Source of the DNA: JAIQGF01 sp051006995
GTDB taxonomy: Bacteria > Acidobacteriota > Terriglobia > Terriglobales > Acidobacteriaceae
Direction of reading: 5' to 3'
Assembly: GCA_051006995.1 (NCBI GenBank)
Contig: JBPCSQ010000018.1
Location: 1 to 64,000, forward strand
Length of the DNA: 64,000 nt
Below the pieces are notes generated by a model, which was not told the DNA's origin, did no database searches, and saw only the letters and a program-made list of their open reading frames with translations. Position numbers and translations under genes: made by a program. Every line of letters starts with the position of its first letter. The first letter of the stretch is position 1. Below, piece by piece: positions 62,873-64,000 of the stretch.

Positions 62873-63604
62873 TTAGACGACGGTGCGCCCGCTCACCGCG
62901 TCCAGCAACTCGCGCGCCCACTGCGGGCTCTCCGGCCGCTCTTCGTGCTTGAAGAAGGTGTAGATCTCGCCAACTTCCTCCAGCCGTTTCCGCATCGTCG
63001 CCTGAATCTGCTTGCGTTCGGCCGCAGAGTAATCCGACTTGCGAAGACGGAGGTAGGCAAACTCTGCGGTGACCACCGCTGGCGTCTCGCGTTCGTCGCT
63101 CTCCGCAATGCACAGCGCCGCCTTGTGCCGTCGCAGCGCCTCAAACACTTCCTCGCTGAACCACGATGCGTCCCGGAATTCGAAGGACGCCCTCAACTTG
63201 CGCGGTAGCAGCTCAAGAAACGCATTCAGCGTGCGCAGATCGGCTTTGAAATTTGGCGGCAATTGGAATAGCACTGGCCCGAGCCGGCCGGCTTGCTCCA
63301 GAGGCTGAATCGAATTGATAAAGCTGCTCAGCACGTCCTCGACGTTCTGCAACTTTCGGTAATGTGTGATGGCTTGATGAGCTTTGAGCACGAAGCGGAA
63401 CTCCGGGGGCGTCTGGGCGACCCAGTTGGCAATGATTTTCTCATTCAGCATGCGCCGGAACGTGTAGTTCACTTCCACCGCATTCAATTGCGTGGCGTAG
63501 AACTTCAGGAATTCTTTGGAAGGCAGCTTGGCAGGATAGAAGCTTGGCTTCCACGCCGCGTATGCCCAGCCGGAGGTGCCCGCAAAGAAACTCATGCGGA
63601 TCAT
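62873..63604 (-). CDS. DUF72 family protein
   Basis: 243 aa from ATG 63604, which has GGGGAGG 6 nt upstream. FAGTSGWAYAAWKPSFYPAKLP is the DUF72 opening, followed by FYATQLNAVEVNYTFRR, FRFVLKAHQAITHY, GPVLFQLPPNFK and SFEFRDASWFSEEVFEAL. TIM-barrel-like family of unknown function. The frame to 63661 adds an N-terminus without similarity. Confidence 0.92.
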   Translation of the reverse strand: MIRMSFFAGTSGWAYAAWKPSFYPAKLPSKEFLKFYATQLNAVEVNYTFRRMLNEKIIANWVAQTPPEFRFVLKAHQAITHYRKLQNVEDVLSSFINSIQPLEQAGRLGPVLFQLPPNFKADLRTLNAFLELLPRKLRASFEFRDASWFSEEVFEALRRHKAALCIAESDERETPAVVTAEFAYLRLRKSDYSAAERKQIQATMRKRLEEVGEIYTFFKHEERPESPQWARELLDAVSGRTVV

Positions 63605-63805
63605 GATACCTCCCCGACCTGGCACGATCGCCGGAGGTCGGCGTTCCGCTATCTCGTCCACGCACCAACGGCATTACCAAGGGCCTTGTCTGACGGTCAC
63701 CGGACCCACTTTTCCAACAACATACAAATCTCTCGATTACCAAGGTCAGTTGTTGCGGTTACCTCCGCGCCCTATAACCGCAGGCGTTGAACGTGGAGGT
63801 ATGCC

Positions 63806-64000
63806 GTGTTCAGAAACTTTGCGGTGCGAGCGCTTCTGCTTCTGGTCACAGTATTGATTCGTCCTGCCGGCGCCCAAGTCACTGCTTGGGATGCTGCGCG
63901 CGATTTCAGCGGCGCCCAGAATCCCAATGCACAATGGAGTTACGGTTGGAAGGTTTCGCCCTCCGCGAGCCTGACCCCATTCACGACGTATGAGCAAACT
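63806..64000 (+). CDS. Secreted protein, 5' end only
   Basis: A frame opens at GTG 63806, 5 nt after GGAGGT (63795-63800), and runs off the right edge. The first 65 residues read as a signal peptide (RNFAVRALLLLVTVLIRPAGA) and then VTAWDAARDFSGAQNPNAQW and SYGWKVSPSASL. NPN-x-W-SYGW openings are typical of secreted anchor-type or PEP-CTERM-type proteins, but the C-terminus is missing. A competing ATG at 63801 ends after 18 codons. Confidence 0.7.
   Translation, partial: MFRNFAVRALLLLVTVLIRPAGAQVTAWDAARDFSGAQNPNAQWSYGWKVSPSASLTPFTTYEQT

Noticed and set aside
1..64000. CRISPR arrays, tRNA, rRNA, insertion sequences and prophage genes
   Set aside because: None seen. The only direct repeats are coding repeats, and the Xer-like genes lack transposon or phage neighbours.

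Overview
The window reads as a chromosomal segment of a GC-rich Gram-negative bacterium, most likely an Acidobacteriota (Terriglobia-like) species. This is inferred from protein style, not from a marker gene: PEP-CTERM proteins, long Ser/Thr/Gly-rich secreted proteins with InlB-like and fibronectin III modules, TPR-fused signalling proteins, and several GTG/TTG starts. No rRNA, tRNA, CRISPR array or insertion sequence was seen.

Layout. (1) 1-4.0 kb: the 3' part of a giant secreted repeat protein, closed by a 19-bp perfect hairpin. (2) 4.1-35.1 kb: a roughly 31-kb minus-strand extracellular polysaccharide locus. In transcription order it has a sigma-54 activator, Wza-like export lipoprotein/secretin partner, outer-membrane barrel, Wzz-like chain-length protein, CpsD-type tyrosine kinase, initiating sugar-phosphate transferase, nucleotide-sugar enzymes (WlbA/WlbB-like pair, FrhB-like Fe-S protein), glycosyltransferases, a polysaccharide deacetylase, a methyltransferase, an O-antigen ligase/polymerase-like protein, a Wzx flippase, a CDP-sugar block (rfbF, rfbG-like, C-methyltransferase, rfbC-like), an N-acyltransferase, WbqC, a perosamine-synthase-like aminotransferase, a pyruvyltransferase, a PssD/PssE pair and a FemAB-like protein. 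One secreted beta-helix-type gene (16.8-18.6 kb) sits on the opposite strand inside the locus. (3) 35.1-43.2 kb: exosortase/PEP-CTERM accessory genes (PrsT-like TPR lipoprotein, histidine kinase and LuxR-type regulator, StrF-like paralogue, PEP-CTERM protein, XrtA-type ATPase). No exosortase is present in the window. (4) 43.4-57.7 kb: mixed genes: DoxX, DUF892, STAS, adenylate cyclase-TPR, TPR protein, a ligase-ACP-acyltransferase fusion, a second PEP-CTERM-like protein, a degenerate HD-GYP protein and two abutting Xer recombinases. (5) 57.8-64 kb: a large secreted protein with three 166-residue C-terminal repeats, a DUF72 protein and the start of another secreted protein.

The most interesting observation is regulatory. 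Sequences matching the sigma-54 -24/-12 pattern (TGG-N10-TGC or close) lie, correctly oriented and at promoter distance, before the PrsT-like gene, the sigma-54 activator itself, the initiating sugar transferase, both StrF-like paralogues and both PEP-CTERM genes. This suggests one RpoN regulon that links polysaccharide synthesis and PEP-CTERM surface proteins, driven by an activator with no receiver domain.

All function calls come from reading motifs in the translations; no database search was run.
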